Source of the DNA: Ilumatobacteraceae bacterium
GTDB lineage: Bacteria; Actinomycetota; Acidimicrobiia; Acidimicrobiales; Ilumatobacteraceae
Length of the DNA stretch: 6,531 nucleotides
Direction: 5' to 3'
NCBI GenBank assembly: GCA_016650435.1
Contig: JAENVT010000421.1
Coordinates: 1-6,531, forward strand
Part shown: piece by piece, positions 6,163 to 6,531 of the stretch
Layout: each line of letters begins with the position of its first letter
Position numbering within the stretch: position 1 is the first letter of the stretch
Notes under the pieces: generated by a model
What the model was told of the DNA's origin: nothing
What the model saw: the letters and a program-made list of their open reading frames with translations, nothing else
Databases searched by the model: none
Program-made: the position numbers and the translations under genes

Positions 6163-6530
6163 GGTGAATCCTTCGGCGATGCAGTCAGTACGCGGCACCC
6201 GTTCTCGGTCACGACCACAAGGTCTTCGACACGGATACCGCCGAATCCCTCACGATAGACCCCAGGTTCCACGGTCACTACGTCCCCGACCTGCAATTTC
6301 AGGTCTCCGGTGCGGTTGATGAACGGGTCTTCATGAATCAACAGGCCAACGCCATGACCGGTTCCGTGACTGAACCACTCGCCGAAACCAGTCTCCTCGA
6401 TCGCATCGCGGCACACCGAGTCGAGTTCGGCCGTGCTGACACCGGTCTCGACTGCCGCCACGCCGGCAACTTGCGCGGCTAGCACGATTTCGTAGAGCTC
6501 GAGCTGTTGCGGCGTTGGCTCTCCGGCGAA
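6135..6530 (-). CDS. pepQ: M24 family Xaa-Pro peptidase (aminopeptidase P / prolidase type), C-terminal part
   Basis: This metallopeptidase family cleaves bonds next to proline in short peptides. Only the last 131 residues are in the window; the frame stays open from the stop at 6135 to the edge. The pita-bread catalytic fold is recognised by YEIVLAAQ near the edge, then [17 protein letters not shown] with a metal-binding His, [10 protein letters not shown] with a metal-binding Glu, and [11 protein letters not shown] with the last metal-binding Glu. The two Asp ligands would lie upstream, outside. The order pepQ-efp-nusB matches M. tuberculosis. The normal end of the family (VLTxxPKE) is reached at VLTASPKD; the extra ten residues [10 protein letters not shown] are read over the start of efp in another frame, a 28-base overlap. 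pepQ versus pepP-type naming cannot be settled from this fragment. Confidence 0.93.
   Translation of the reverse strand, partial: FAGEPTPQQLELYEIVLAAQVAGVAAVETGVSTAELDSVCRDAIEETGFGEWFSHGTGHGVGLLIHEDPFINRTGDLKLQVGDVVTVEPGVYREGFGGIRVEDLVVVTENGCRVLTASPKDSPCPPSPPMT
6169..6173 (-). promoter_or_regulatory. Ribosome binding site of efp, inside the upstream gene
   Basis: On the minus strand AAGGA is spaced six bases from the GTG at 6162 and fixes the efp start over the longer open frame. It forms parts of the Lys and Asp codons of the SPKD near the peptidase C-terminus. It is the clearest Shine-Dalgarno sequence in the window and contrasts with the genes that lack one. Confidence 0.8.
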
Positions 6531-6531
6531 A

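Noticed and set aside
1..6531. CRISPR arrays, tRNA or rRNA genes, insertion sequences, toxin-antitoxin or phage genes
   Set aside because: No regularly spaced repeats, cloverleaf-like segments, transposase motifs or small paired genes were found on either strand by reading.

Overview
The window looks like part of an actinobacterial chromosome. It is GC-rich, it has the pepQ-efp-nusB order known from Mycobacterium tuberculosis (Rv2535c-Rv2534c-Rv2533c), and carA-carB lie close by, as in the Streptomyces efp-nusB-...-pyr cluster. GTG starts are common, and the first genes of transcription units seem to lack ribosome binding sites. A DUF2079 gene next to a DPM1-like glycosyltransferase makes a member of the Acidimicrobiia plausible. 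That lineage call is inference from style, not from a marker alignment.

Layout, in minus-strand order from the right edge: the 3' part of an M24 Xaa-Pro peptidase (pepQ, 6135-6530) overlaps efp (5599-6162), which is followed at once by nusB (5175-5597). A polytopic DUF2079 protein (3585-5141) follows after 33 bases and appears to have its own leaderless promoter. On the plus strand, converging on it, is a fused glycosyltransferase-2/SAM-methyltransferase gene (2056-3588). The two convergent genes share a CTAG in which both stop codons lie, and a small plus-strand terminator hairpin is folded over it. The minus strand then resumes with carA (585-1772) and the 5' third of the first half of carB (1-585), joined by a one-base stop/start overlap.

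The 283-base divergent region between carA and the fusion gene (1773-2055) is the main regulatory part. It holds a tandem ArgR-type operator lying over the inferred carA -10 element, a perfect 13-bp inverted repeat around a 35-base centre, two nested direct repeats, and an extended -10 leaderless promoter for the fusion gene.

The housekeeping genes serve translation (efp), rRNA antitermination (nusB), peptide turnover (pepQ) and carbamoyl phosphate supply for arginine and pyrimidines (carAB). The pyrR-pyrB-pyrC block that often sits between nusB and carA in actinobacteria is absent. In its place are the two envelope-glycosylation genes. My best candidate for something undescribed is this pair. 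The GT2 domain may make a polyprenyl-phosphate sugar, the fused methyltransferase may methylate the product, and the GT-C-like DUF2079 protein may transfer it across the membrane. This pathway is inferred from domains and neighbourhood only.
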